NCBI GenBank assembly: GCA_964392775.1
Contig: CAYMRD010000007.1
Coordinates: 1-64,000 of the forward strand
Direction: 5' to 3'
DNA: 64,000 nt
DNA from: UKL13-3 sp964392775
GTDB lineage: Bacteria > Bacteroidota > Bacteroidia > UKL13-3
Positions 9,500 through 18,481 of the stretch are shown here, in pieces. Both the position numbers and the translations under genes were made by a program. The notes under the pieces are model-generated. The model was not told where the DNA came from and ran no database searches. It was given only the letters and a program-made list of their open reading frames with translations. Numbering within the stretch: the first letter of the stretch is position 1; the number at the start of each line of letters is the position of its first letter.

Positions 9500-10430
9500 A
9501 TAAATTAATATGGGAAGGATTTATGGAACAGGGCGGCCTTTAAAGGGCACGCATTGCAAATGCGCGCCAACGGGAACTTCTCCCGTATATGTTTCAGACG
9601 ACACGCGAACGTTCCGTTCGCGTGAACGGGGGCTTTTTTTGTTCATGTGCATTTTTACAATGCGTGTGACTTACAACTCACGCATTACAAATGCGCGAGA
9701 ACGGTGAATAGTGTTCGATTAAGTTGATGCTTATGCGAGTGCTCTGGGTGTGAACGGGTTGCCACCACCGCTCCGGAGGAGCCTAATCTCTATAGAAATT
9801 TATACGCGACACGGCCAGCGCTCCAGAGGAGCGCAACCTCTGCATTTGCGTTTCGGTCATAATGAAACATAAAAGGAAATGATGTCCTCATTACGAAATG
9901 AATGCACAGACATGTTGTGAAATCACCCGGCATCTCAACAATAAACCAATTTTAGGTTTCGCTCCTCTGGAGCTCCGGGCATTACGTTATATTTAATCTA
10001 TAGAGGTTAGCCTCCTCCGGAGGCTGGAATATTCGGGGTAAAGGTTCTTTGGGGGAACTAGGATTCGCCCGTAGATGTTTCGGGCAACGGGGCAAATGAA
10101 ATTCTTTTCAGGTTGTCTACACGGCTCCGGAGGAGCCCAATCTTTATAGAAAATAGTATGCGGCACGAACAGCGCTCCGTAGGTGCGCAACCTCTGCATT
10201 TGCGTTTCGGGTACAATGCATCATAAAACACGAAATGTTCATCATGGAATACATAAACATGATTGTTGCAAAACTACCCACCACCCCTACAATAATCTAA
10301 GATTAGGTTTCGCTCCTCTGGAGCTCTGGGCATTACTGCTGCTTTAATCTATAGAGATTAGCCTCCTCCGGAGGCAGGAAGATTCGGGGTAAAGGTTCTT
10401 TGTATCAACTAGGCTTCGCCCGTAGATGTT
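9500..10430. repeat. Non-coding stretch of palindromic, tandemly duplicated elements
   Basis: The ~1.3 kb between 9326 and 10629 holds no convincing gene. It carries many short GC-rich palindromes of the GCTCCGGAGGAGC type (about 9770, 9818, 9961, 10010, 10123, 10170, 10312, 10360). Two flanking motifs recur: CAATCTNTATAGAAA after the palindrome, and its inverse TTTAATCTATAGAGGTTAGCC before it. The block is an imperfect tandem repeat with a period of about 350 bases: GCTCCTCTGGAGCTC at 9961 recurs at 10312, and the phrase ending ATTCGGGGTAAAGGTTCTTT recurs after it. This resembles REP/BIME-type intergenic repeats; apparent short frames here are by-products. Confidence 0.7.
9602..9641 (+). terminator. 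Strong hairpin followed by T run, orphan terminator-like element
   Basis: A perfect ten-base stem (CACGCGAACG / CGTTCGCGTG) has a three-base loop and is followed by AACGGGGGC and seven T. No plus-strand gene precedes it in the window, so it may belong to the repeat family at this locus rather than terminate a transcript. Confidence 0.35.
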
Positions 10431-10629
10431 TCAGTACGATTTAATCGCCTCTTTTGCACGAGCACATTGTTCGTTCACATCATTAATACTGTCATTTAAC
10501 TTTAGCATAATCTATAGAAAGCAATATACTATTTCAGAGGCAAAACGTTACTCCCGTCTAACACAAAAAAGCGGCACAAAAGGTGTTACCCCAATGTACC
10601 GCCAACTTATAAAAAGGATTCTCTCTCTC

Positions 10630-12564
10630 CTATTTTACAATTACAAATTCGGTGTTACGCTGTAACTGGTAATCGGTTTCGGAGCAATGTGTCAATGCAT
10701 TGTTTTCGCATGCACATGTGGACGACACCTTGGTTTCACCATAACCCACACCGGTAATACGTTCGGGTTTGGTGATTCTGCGTTTGATATAATTGGTTGA
10801 GCTCAAGGCCCTGCGTTCGGATAACCGTTGGTTGTAGGCTACAGTCGCTCTGCAATCGGTATACGATTTTAAAGCAACTATCATATCAGGATATTCATTC
10901 ATAATAATGACGATCTTATCCAACTCTCTGCGGGCATCTTCACGAATATTTGATTTATCTAAATCAAAGTAAATGGTTTTGAGCTCGAGCACTTCGGCCA
11001 GATCTGCATTTACTTTTATTTTTTCTACAATCGGAATTGCTTTTTTGGTGAGCGTAATATCTACTTTCACCACTGCCAACTTACCATTGGTATTAGCTGT
11101 TGCCTCGCCTTTATTGAAGTTAATCTTGCTTCCAATCAATTTAAAGCTCTTATCATTCTCAACGTAAAAAGTAAACGATCCGTTGATAGGTGTGGTGATG
11201 CTATCCAATACTGTATTCTCTTCATCATACAATACAACCGCAGTTGATGGGATCACTTTCCCATTTACTTCTTTGGTAAATCCTTCAATTTTTTTGCGGA
11301 TGTCAAACCCTTTTAAAATATCAAATGCATATAAATCATCATCTCCTTCCCCTCCGGGACGGTTGGATGAAAAATAACCCTTGGTCATCGTGCTGTTGAT
11401 GGCCACACCAAAATCATCGTATTGCGAATTGAGCGGATAACCTGCATTAAAGGTGCGGATCACTGTTGTTCCTTTCATTTCGCATATAAACAAATCAAAT
11501 CCTCCCAAGCCAAAACGACCATTTGATGAGAACACCAAAACTTGTTTTTTGTCAAGGATAAAAGGAAACAACTCGTCCCCTTCGGTATTAATCAGGTTTC
11601 CCAAATTTTGGGGGTTGCTCCAGGTTCCGTTTGCATCTTTAGTGCTCTTGTAAATATCGGCTCCGCCAAATCCTCCGGGCATGTTGCTCGAAAAGTATAA
11701 GGTCTTGCCATCTGATGTTAAAGACGGGTGCCCCACAGAGTATTCCGCACTGTTATAAGCAAAAGGAACAGGTGCCTGCCATTTCCCATCTTTCATGGTG
11801 CTAAATGCCAATTGCAGCTCCACCTTTCTGTCTACCGAATTGTCGTCATAATTATTGCGGGTAAACGCAACAAATGAATCGTTATTGCTAAAACAAGCCG
11901 GGCCATCATGCATTCGGCCATTGAGCACACTGCTTAAGCTTTTTACTTTCTTCAGTTGGTTTCCATCTATTTCACCAATATACATATCCAAAAACGGCTT
12001 GCGGTGCCAATTGTCTTTGTGCAGAATAAAAGCAGGTTGTGCGCGGGTTGAAATGAATACCAACTGATTGCGGTAGTAGGCAGGACCAAAGTCGGCACCA
12101 TCGGTATTGATATCGAGATGGGTGATACGATAACGGCCTTCATCTGTTTGAAGTGCTTGCAAAGTACCCTTGCCGGCAATATAACTTTTGGCTCTCAGGT
12201 CTTCGGGTTTACCCGATACGAACTTGTCCATAGCACTATCCGACCCGGCATATTTGCCATTGGTTTTAAGAATCACTGCGTAGTTGTAGTAATCCTCGGG
12301 CACCACACCCACAGGTTCGTGTGTAATTTGAGCGTAGGCAACTTCTGCTTGTGTATTGGAATCAAGGCTGGCATAGCTTTTTGCTAAGTTACGTTGTCCA
12401 TCCATTGAAAGCGGATTAGATCTTGTGTACATATCAATAGCCTTATCGTATGAATAGTTAAACACATACTTATTGCCTCTTTTTTCTTTTTCCGACAGCT
12501 CCTGATTTTGAGCGAATACGCCCGTTGACAAGAGCAGGATAATGGGTATAATTATTTTCTTCAT
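10630..12564 (-). CDS. OmpA-family protein with TPR and PD40 repeats, T9SS-associated
   Basis: A 644-residue protein: signal peptide (MKKIIIPIILLLSTGVFA), TPR-like helices (~20-140), and WD40-like/PD40 blades (~150-420, with SDGKTLYFSSNMPGGFGG and YFSSNRPGGEGDDDLYAF). A carboxypeptidase-regulatory-like module (~425-505) and a C-terminal OmpA domain (~525-644: IYFDLDKSNIRED, SYTDCRA, LSERRALSS) follow. This is the PorE-like architecture that normally closes a T9SS adhesin cassette and anchors it to peptidoglycan. It starts 11 bases after the PorP/SprF gene, so the genes are cotranscribed. The closing Cys-rich stretch (STCACENNALTHCSE) is typical of this subgroup. Confidence 0.88.
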   Translation of the reverse strand: MKKIIIPIILLLSTGVFAQNQELSEKEKRGNKYVFNYSYDKAIDMYTRSNPLSMDGQRNLAKSYASLDSNTQAEVAYAQITHEPVGVVPEDYYNYAVILKTNGKYAGSDSAMDKFVSGKPEDLRAKSYIAGKGTLQALQTDEGRYRITHLDINTDGADFGPAYYRNQLVFISTRAQPAFILHKDNWHRKPFLDMYIGEIDGNQLKKVKSLSSVLNGRMHDGPACFSNNDSFVAFTRNNYDDNSVDRKVELQLAFSTMKDGKWQAPVPFAYNSAEYSVGHPSLTSDGKTLYFSSNMPGGFGGADIYKSTKDANGTWSNPQNLGNLINTEGDELFPFILDKKQVLVFSSNGRFGLGGFDLFICEMKGTTVIRTFNAGYPLNSQYDDFGVAINSTMTKGYFSSNRPGGEGDDDLYAFDILKGFDIRKKIEGFTKEVNGKVIPSTAVVLYDEENTVLDSITTPINGSFTFYVENDKSFKLIGSKINFNKGEATANTNGKLAVVKVDITLTKKAIPIVEKIKVNADLAEVLELKTIYFDLDKSNIREDARRELDKIVIIMNEYPDMIVALKSYTDCRATVAYNQRLSERRALSSTNYIKRRITKPERITGVGYGETKVSSTCACENNALTHCSETDYQLQRNTEFVIVK

Positions 12565-12575
12565 GATCGTATTAA

Positions 12576-13517
12576 TTAAAAGTAGCGTGGATTTTGAATC
12601 TGTTTTTTATCAAAGAAGACGAAGTCGTATCTCAATACAATTTCATGGCTTCCCTGATTGTATTTGGCCGAGCTGAAACCGTACGACCAATCATACGAAT
12701 AACCCACATGCAATTGCTCTGTTACATCAATACCCACGAGGGCCCCCACCGCATCACCCGATCTGTACATCGCTCCTAAAGTCAGTTTTTTAAGAATGAT
12801 GAAGGATCCTGTGAAATCAATTTGTGCAGGAGCAGCCTCGGTTACCTTTACCAGAGTTGTTGGTTTAAAAGCAAGATTATCACCCAGCTTAATAACCGTT
12901 CCGGCAATAAAGAAATAATGTCGCTGATCGCTGCCGGCAAGTGTATTTCCGTTGGCCTGCTTATCGGTTGAGTAACTGTTTTCCATTAGATTGGGTACAG
13001 ATACACCGGCATAAAAACGCTCGCGTGAATAATACAGTCCAAAACCTACGTTCGGCAAAATTTCGTTGTTGATATTATTTTGAAAAGCCGGGTCATTGAG
13101 TTGTTCAGTTGTTAATGCACTCAAATTGGCTTGAAAAATATTAGCACCTAAACTCAAGCCCATGGCTAGATTTGATTTTTTGTTAAGCTTCATGCGGTAG
13201 GCAAAATCACCCACCAGGCTGGTTGTACTAATCGGACCAATTTTATCTTTCATAACAGATAGTCCCACACCAATATGCTGGTTGCGTAAAGGTGCGTGCA
13301 TGGTTAGCGTTTGCGTTGTAGGCGCACCGGTTGCATTCACCCATTGTGAGCGATGCAATGCCGTTACAGTCAGTGCGTCTCTGCTTCCGGCATAAGCCGG
13401 ATTAATCACCAGTGTATTGTACATATAATGCGTATACATTGGCACTTGTTGCGCCCTTACCGTGGCAACACTAATTGTTGCCAGCAGAGCTATTGTTAGT
13501 TTTATAATTGTTTTCAT
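12576..13517 (-). CDS. PorP/SprF family type IX secretion protein
   Basis: A 313-residue protein with signal peptide (MKTIIKLTIALLATISVATV, RAQ) and the family signature YTHYMYNTLVINPAYAGS near the N-terminus, followed by LHRSQWVN and HAPLRNQHIGVGLSV. The rest alternates like an outer-membrane barrel. PorP/SprF proteins work with T9SS to place or anchor type B-sorted cargo on the surface, and their genes usually sit beside the cargo gene. Here it lies between the adhesin (13553) and the PD40-OmpA gene (12564), completing the classical three-gene cassette. Confidence 0.92.
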   Translation of the reverse strand: MKTIIKLTIALLATISVATVRAQQVPMYTHYMYNTLVINPAYAGSRDALTVTALHRSQWVNATGAPTTQTLTMHAPLRNQHIGVGLSVMKDKIGPISTTSLVGDFAYRMKLNKKSNLAMGLSLGANIFQANLSALTTEQLNDPAFQNNINNEILPNVGFGLYYSRERFYAGVSVPNLMENSYSTDKQANGNTLAGSDQRHYFFIAGTVIKLGDNLAFKPTTLVKVTEAAPAQIDFTGSFIILKKLTLGAMYRSGDAVGALVGIDVTEQLHVGYSYDWSYGFSSAKYNQGSHEIVLRYDFVFFDKKQIQNPRYF

Positions 13518-13552
13518 CGTGTTGATATTAGAATATGAAATACTTTAAAGTA

Positions 13553-16500
13553 TTATCTATTAAGGTAGATAGAACCTTGGATCACCTTTGATCCGTCACC
13601 CAGATCAAGCGTGTAGAAATAACTTCCCACCGGTAATGCGCTTCCTCCAATATTTATACCTGAGGTGTTTGTTCCATCCCATGCATTGATATAAGGAGAT
13701 ATACCATATACCTTCACTCCCCAGCGGTTGTAGATATTGATTGTGTTATTCGGATAGATACTGATTCCCCTGATCACAAAAACATCATTGATTCCATCAC
13801 CATTTGGAGAAAATCCTTCGGGAATAAAGAAATCAGAAACAGAACAATCTTTTGATTCCACCACAGCAGATGCCACAAGCGATGGGCAGCCTAGATTGGT
13901 TACTACCACGCTGTATGTTCCATACTCAACGGCTGTTGCATTGGCGATTGTTACTGTTGGCGAGATTGAAACAAAACCATTAGGACCTGTCCAACTATAA
14001 GTAGCACCTGCAACCAAAGGTGTTGACAGTTCAATTGAACCATCCATACATACCGGTGTATTGCTCGCAACTGTTACAACCAGCGGATCACTCACCATAA
14101 GTGAAACTGATGCTGAAACAGCAGGCGGACCACAAAGTCCACTTACCACAACATTGTAGGTTGAAGTTGTATCTATAAAATCAGAAAGTGTAATACTAAG
14201 TAAAGAAGTAAACACGCCACTAAGATGTCCGGCATTGGCTAAAGGAGTAATTCCTTTGCGCCATTGATAGGTTAGTCCACTGCCGGTTGCTACAACACTT
14301 AAATTAACTGCATCACCTCTACATATTGCTTGACTAATAGGTTGAACTGTAATTGCCGGTGCGGAGTTGAATGACAATTGTACAAAATCGGATATAACGT
14401 CACTGCCACACAATCCGCTCACCACAACATTGTAATCAGAGGCCGTATCAGCAAACGCAGTTGGGTCAATCGTCAAGATATTACTATCAACACCTGAAAT
14501 AGTCAGGGAGTTAGCCAAATCAGTATTTCCTCTTCGCCATTGATAGGTTAGGCCGCTGCCGGTTGCTGCAACACTAAAATTCATAGTTGCACCTATACAG
14601 ATTGCCTGACTAATGGGCTGCACCGTTATAACTTGTCCCGATGAAAATGACAATTGAACAAAATCAGATATAACGTCACTGCCACACAATCCACTCACCA
14701 CAACATTGTAATCAGAGGCCGTATCAGCAAACGCAGTTGGGTCAATCGTCAAGATATTACTATCAACACCTGAAATAGTCAGGGAGTTAGCCAAATCAGT
14801 ATTTCCTCTTCGCCATTGATAGGTTAGGCCGCTGCCGGTTGCTACCACACTAAAACGTGTCAGGCTTCCTGCACAAACAACTTGATTAATGGGTTCTACA
14901 CTGATGAGTGTTGCTGAGTTGAATGAAAGCTGAACAAAATCGGATGTATCATTGATACCACACAATCCGCTTACCAAAACATTGTAATCGGAAGCAGTAT
15001 CCCCAAACGCAGTTGGATCAATCGTCAAAGTATCGTTATCAACACCTGAAATATTCAGGGAGTTAGCCAAATCAGTATTTCCTCTTCGCCATTGATAGGT
15101 TAATCCGCTGCCGGTTGCTACCACACTAAAACGTGCCAGACTTCCTGCACAAACAACTTGATTAATGGGTTCTACACTGATGAGTGTTGCGGTATTGACT
15201 GCAAGTTGAACAAAATTAGATATATCGTTACCCGGACATGATCCGGTAACCAGAACATTATAGTTAGATGCCGTATCAGCAAATGAGGTGGAACTGATGG
15301 TCAGGGTATCATTGTTAACTCCTGATATGAATACGGTATTACTCAAATTCACATTCCCTTTACGCCATTGGTAAACCAAATCTGTTCCTGACGCGTTAGC
15401 AATGAATTGAGTTGTACCTCCTAAGCAGGTTACCTGACTCAAAGGTTCTGTAATAATTATGGGAGGGGCATTAATGAAAAGCGTTGCAAAATTGGACGTA
15501 ACATCCGGTCCGACTCCCGAAACAATTACATTGTAGTTTGATGCACTGTCGGAGAATACTGTTGGGAAAATGATCAACGTATCATTGGTTACACCTTGAA
15601 TATGCAAGTCATTTATAAGATCAACATTTCCTTTGCGCCATTTATATGTTAAACCTGCACCCGTAGCTGATACCACAAAACGAGCTGTATCGCCTAAACA
15701 AACCGTATCATTCAAAATAGCTGATGTAATTTCCGGTCCGCAACCCGGTGGCATAATAGCCGTAATGGCAAGAGTGGTTAAAGCTCCGGTAGTTGTAAGT
15801 GCACGTCCATTGATTTGCGCACCACTGGTTAAATCCATTGCTCCACTGTTGCAAATAATTGATCCATTAAAAATTGAATTGGACAGGATGCTTACAGCAC
15901 CATTTACCATCCAGTAAACATTTTTAGCCTGTGCTCCATTGATGAGGATCACACGAGAATTGTCAAGTGCCGAAAAGGCACCGTAACATTTAATCACAAA
16001 GGTTGCATCGGGTTCTCCCATTGCATTTAAGTAAAGGGTATCAGTTAGTGTAACAGCACCATTCATTAAATACGTATGAGGCGTAAGCACCAGATTTTGC
16101 CCGAACTGAGCCGGGTAAACAAGTAAAATATCTTCTACCATAGCATTCATCTGATTGTAAGCAGCAAGCAAATCTGTAGCGGCTTGTGCGGTTGAACCAT
16201 CAGGCACTTCATGCACTTTACCCAGAACCAATAAGGTATCGAAACCGGTTGGGGAGGCGCTATTAGAACCTACATCTCCGGTTACATTGGTAATACCACT
16301 ATTGTCAACAGGTCCAATTGCTGAAAACAAAGTATAACACATCAGTCCTCCGATATTAGGTAATGGAGGACCCATTAAAACAGGACTTCCACATCCAACC
16401 GGAGTGTAGATCATGGCATCGTGAATATCAATTGCTTCATTTAAAACAAGCGCTCTTCCTTCAAGGGTATCGCCTGACAAAATATGAATAGCTCCGGCAT

Positions 16501-17071
16501 TGGCCACAACGGTTCCTTTCATTGAAGTACCCGTATTCATCGTTACAACACCTTCAACCTTCCAGTAAACATTACAAGCCATTGCTCCGTTAATCAGTTT
16601 CACTTTGGTATTGGGATCAATTGACAAAGAGCCTTGTATCTGAAAGATAAAGACAGCTGATGAGTTTCCCTGGGCATCCAGCGTTAACGTTTGGGTAAGT
16701 GTACCTGCACTGGCAAGTTGATAAACTCCCGGCAAAAGCGTTGCGCCATTCCCAAAAGGAGTGGCAAGAAAAGACGTTGGAACGGCCGCATTCAATTGCC
16801 CATAGGCAACCAATAGATCTACAGCACATGTTGCACTCGCAGTATCCTGATCATGCATGTTTCCATTCACGTTTCCAAAAGTTGTACTTCCGCCAACATT
16901 CGATCCAACATGTCCGGTTACGTGTGAAATACCTGTATTGGTAATGGCTCCAACCGATGTAAAGAGTGCAAAGTTCTGGCAATTCCCAAGTGTGATGACC
17001 TGAGAAAACAAATGAGCTGGCAAAAAACAAAGTATAATGCTCGATATACTTAATAGTAAAATGTTTTTCAT
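13553..17071 (-). CDS. T9SS-sorted surface adhesin with two DUF3494 ice-binding-type domains and Ig-like repeats
   Basis: A 1172-residue protein; ATG 17071 gives a clean signal peptide (MKNILLLSISSIILCF, cleavage after LFS), although the frame opens at 17158. Two DUF3494 domains follow (~25-225 and ~240-450). Both show the family landmarks: ALFTSVGAITNTGISHVTGHVG / GPVDNSGITNVTGDVG, a LLxAYxQLNA helix, PGVYQL or PHTYLM, VFIFQIQG / FVIKCYG, NVYWKVEG / NVYWMVNG, and GRAL. Next are about seven Ig-like repeats of ~92 residues (GLTYQWRRGNTDL, TASDYNVVVSGLCG), then a last Ig module. The type B sorting domain is at ~1080-1172 (IPEGFSPNGDGINDVF, YNRWG, WDGT). DUF3494 occurs in ice-binding proteins and ice adhesins; whether these copies bind ice is not shown. 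First gene of the cassette. Confidence 0.88.
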   Translation of the reverse strand: MKNILLLSISSIILCFLPAHLFSQVITLGNCQNFALFTSVGAITNTGISHVTGHVGSNVGGSTTFGNVNGNMHDQDTASATCAVDLLVAYGQLNAAVPTSFLATPFGNGATLLPGVYQLASAGTLTQTLTLDAQGNSSAVFIFQIQGSLSIDPNTKVKLINGAMACNVYWKVEGVVTMNTGTSMKGTVVANAGAIHILSGDTLEGRALVLNEAIDIHDAMIYTPVGCGSPVLMGPPLPNIGGLMCYTLFSAIGPVDNSGITNVTGDVGSNSASPTGFDTLLVLGKVHEVPDGSTAQAATDLLAAYNQMNAMVEDILLVYPAQFGQNLVLTPHTYLMNGAVTLTDTLYLNAMGEPDATFVIKCYGAFSALDNSRVILINGAQAKNVYWMVNGAVSILSNSIFNGSIICNSGAMDLTSGAQINGRALTTTGALTTLAITAIMPPGCGPEITSAILNDTVCLGDTARFVVSATGAGLTYKWRKGNVDLINDLHIQGVTNDTLIIFPTVFSDSASNYNVIVSGVGPDVTSNFATLFINAPPIIITEPLSQVTCLGGTTQFIANASGTDLVYQWRKGNVNLSNTVFISGVNNDTLTISSTSFADTASNYNVLVTGSCPGNDISNFVQLAVNTATLISVEPINQVVCAGSLARFSVVATGSGLTYQWRRGNTDLANSLNISGVDNDTLTIDPTAFGDTASDYNVLVSGLCGINDTSDFVQLSFNSATLISVEPINQVVCAGSLTRFSVVATGSGLTYQWRRGNTDLANSLTISGVDSNILTIDPTAFADTASDYNVVVSGLCGSDVISDFVQLSFSSGQVITVQPISQAICIGATMNFSVAATGSGLTYQWRRGNTDLANSLTISGVDSNILTIDPTAFADTASDYNVVVSGLCGSDVISDFVQLSFNSAPAITVQPISQAICRGDAVNLSVVATGSGLTYQWRKGITPLANAGHLSGVFTSLLSITLSDFIDTTSTYNVVVSGLCGPPAVSASVSLMVSDPLVVTVASNTPVCMDGSIELSTPLVAGATYSWTGPNGFVSISPTVTIANATAVEYGTYSVVVTNLGCPSLVASAVVESKDCSVSDFFIPEGFSPNGDGINDVFVIRGISIYPNNTINIYNRWGVKVYGISPYINAWDGTNTSGINIGGSALPVGSYFYTLDLGDGSKVIQGSIYLNR
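14383..15120 (-). repeat. Near-identical 276-bp internal repeats encoding Ig-like units
   Basis: The block 14383-14567 recurs at 14659-14843 with only a few changes and again, more diverged, from 14935. The spacing is exactly 276 bases (92 codons) each time. Two consecutive Ig-like units are therefore almost identical at the protein level, including the stretch from GLTYQWRRGN to VISDFVQLSF. This points to recent duplication or gene conversion inside the adhesin gene. Confidence 0.85.
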
Positions 17072-17420
17072 GTTTATTTGATTTAGAGAGACTGAGAATT
17101 GGTGAAACCGATATGGTTTCAGATGTTTATGCTTATTTCTCCATTTCAGCTTAAACACCTATTGATTATAAGTTGGTCTATTTTAGGATGCGTTTGGTGT
17201 CAATGTTTGATGCATCAATCTGTTAAACATTGTAGGAAAAAAATTTTCGATATCTATTTTCCATAACAAAGATGTGCTGATAACGCTGCTCACTCGTTAC
17301 AGAATAAAAACCAATCGTTACATGATTCACACGTTTATCCTCCGAAGCTCGCAGAGCGTAGAGGATGAGACCATCCAGATTATATTGATTAGGATATGTA
17401 TGAATTTAGGAAGGGCGCAA
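17072..17420. other. Intergenic region upstream of the adhesin cassette
   Basis: About 350 AT-rich bases with no convincing gene. On the minus strand CATCTTTG (plus 17267-17274) resembles the -7 element TAnnTTTG with one mismatch and could drive the adhesin cassette with a long leader of ~195 bases. Short frames here have no protein-like features. Confidence 0.4.
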
Positions 17421-17660
17421 TTAAGCGGGAGGCAACGCCTCAGTTGCTCTAGTTTTAACGTGATTAAGTCGATAGTCTTCCAAAAGACATGACAAGGATT
17501 CATAATAATCCTGCAAAGATTTTAGATTGATGATGTGATGACTCTCGTTGGGAATGGTAATCGGCATCTCCCCGCTGTATTTCGAAAGTTCAGGATATTC
17601 AGACTGGATAACCAAAGTGATTTCCAGAATATCGGCATTCAGTTGTTGTTCGGTTTTCAT
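17421..17660 (-). CDS. Small hypothetical protein of the stress island
   Basis: A 79-residue soluble protein (MKTEQQLNADILEITLVIQS, then EYPELSKYSGEMPITIP) with an amphipathic first helix and a segment NLKSLQDYYESLSCLLEDY. Its first half resembles the neighbouring 65-residue protein at 17763-17960: both have a helix with an xVxIxxEYPEL/EYPELN pattern. The two may be distant paralogues. I do not recognise a named family. It follows a terminator and so probably has its own promoter. Confidence 0.55.
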   Translation of the reverse strand: MKTEQQLNADILEITLVIQSEYPELSKYSGEMPITIPNESHHIINLKSLQDYYESLSCLLEDYRLNHVKTRATEALPPA

Positions 17661-17717
17661 GTGGTAAGTATTTAATAAGTTTGAAGTTGTTTATACGGTT
17701 CATAGACATGGGTTCAT

Positions 17718-17750
17718 AAAAAAACCATTCCAAAATCGAAATGGTTTTTA
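17718..17750 (-). terminator. Rho-independent terminator after the csbD operon
   Basis: AAAAACCATT pairs with AATGGTTTTT around a ten-base loop. Read on the minus strand, the stem is followed by TTTTTTT. It lies just past the stop at 17763. Confidence 0.75.
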
Positions 17751-17762
17751 GATGCATACGGT

Positions 17763-17960
17763 TTATGCCGAATGATAATTCCTGAGAACAAACGTTATTC
17801 CATAGCGTTTATCAGATAATCTGCATTGGTTGAATGATTCGATATACATTCCCTCATTAAACATTGAGTTGAGCTCCGGATATTCAAACATGTCCTCTTT
17901 TTGCTTTTCGATATTGACAATCAGTGTCACCACCTTTTGCCTTTGACTGGATTCGTTCAT
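17763..17960 (-). CDS. Small hypothetical protein of the stress island
   Basis: A 65-residue protein (MNESSQRQKVVTLIVNIEKQ, then KEDMFEYPELNSMFNEGMYI) with no signal peptide. It starts 9 bases after the stop of the coiled-coil gene at 17970 and ends just before a terminator, so it is the last gene of the csbD transcript. Similarity to the 79-residue neighbour (EYPEL motif after an N-terminal helix) suggests a small paralogous family. Function is unknown. Confidence 0.55.
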   Translation of the reverse strand: MNESSQRQKVVTLIVNIEKQKEDMFEYPELNSMFNEGMYIESFNQCRLSDKRYGITFVLRNYHSA

Positions 17961-17969
17961 ACGATTGTT

Positions 17970-18407
17970 TTAATGAATTGATTCCGCATCTCTTGATTCA
18001 ATAAAAGACTGGCGAAGCGAATCCATCTCACTATTGAATTGACGTTTGAAAACAACCCAGTTGGTATTACCATCTGCTTTGTAATTAACCACACTTTCTT
18101 TTAGCGCATTATTCTTCGACTTCAGTTTATTAACCTTTAGATCATACACAGCACTGGATGCTTTTTCCTCATTTGCTTTTTTTACCCTTAAAGATTCAAT
18201 CGTCTTATTGTTCTCGTCAATTTTGGCGAAGGATTCTTTTCTAAACTGATGGTATTCGGCTATAGAGTCCTTTTGGGCTTGTTTTAAATCGGCTTGTGCT
18301 ACCACAATATCTTTGCGGGCTGTTTTCAGATTTTTCTCCTGCTGTTGAGCCTGAGTGGCTATAGAGAACATACTCAGCGTACTGAGCATTGCAATATATT
18401 TTTTCAT
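17970..18407 (-). CDS. Periplasmic coiled-coil stress protein (Sll1863-like)
   Basis: A 145-residue protein from ATG 18407; the frame runs to 18473, but that would cover a perfect hairpin and hide the signal peptide. Signal peptide MKKYIAMLSTLSMFSIATQA, then a long Lys/Glu/Ala coiled coil. It is a clear paralogue of the lipoprotein at 22977-23417: shared phrases include QKDSxAxYxxF, YKADGxxNW and FKxxFNxxMDxL. This version lacks a lipobox Cys and should be free in the periplasm. The family is often named an Sll1863-like stress response protein. It sits between csbD and a small hypothetical gene. Confidence 0.65.
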   Translation of the reverse strand: MKKYIAMLSTLSMFSIATQAQQQEKNLKTARKDIVVAQADLKQAQKDSIAEYHQFRKESFAKIDENNKTIESLRVKKANEEKASSAVYDLKVNKLKSKNNALKESVVNYKADGNTNWVVFKRQFNSEMDSLRQSFIESRDAESIH

Positions 18408-18428
18408 TTTTTTGTTGATTTTAAAGTG

Positions 18429-18456
18429 AAATGTCGCCCGTTTGCGGGCGACATTT
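18429..18456 (-). other. Perfect 12-bp hairpin in the csbD to coiled-coil gene gap
   Basis: AAATGTCGCCCG and CGGGCGACATTT form a perfect twelve-base stem with a four-base loop. It lies 22-49 bases upstream of ATG 18407 and 26 bases after the csbD stop. Downstream on the minus strand there is no clean T run, so an mRNA processing or stability element, or partial attenuator, fits better than a full terminator. Confidence 0.6.
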
Positions 18457-18481
18457 GATTGAATTTTCCCCAAAAAAAGCC

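Noticed and set aside
9510..9707. 65-codon plus-strand frame in the palindrome field
   Set aside because: Composition is dominated by repeat-derived Arg/Thr/Cys and it crosses a strong hairpin with T run; no protein-like features.
9993..10199. 68-codon minus-strand frame
   Set aside because: Made of the palindromic repeats themselves (PPEPCRQPEK-type translation); not a gene.
9500..10430. CRISPR array
   Set aside because: Palindromes recur at irregular spacing, in both orientations and within a 350-bp tandem unit; there are no uniform spacers and no cas genes.
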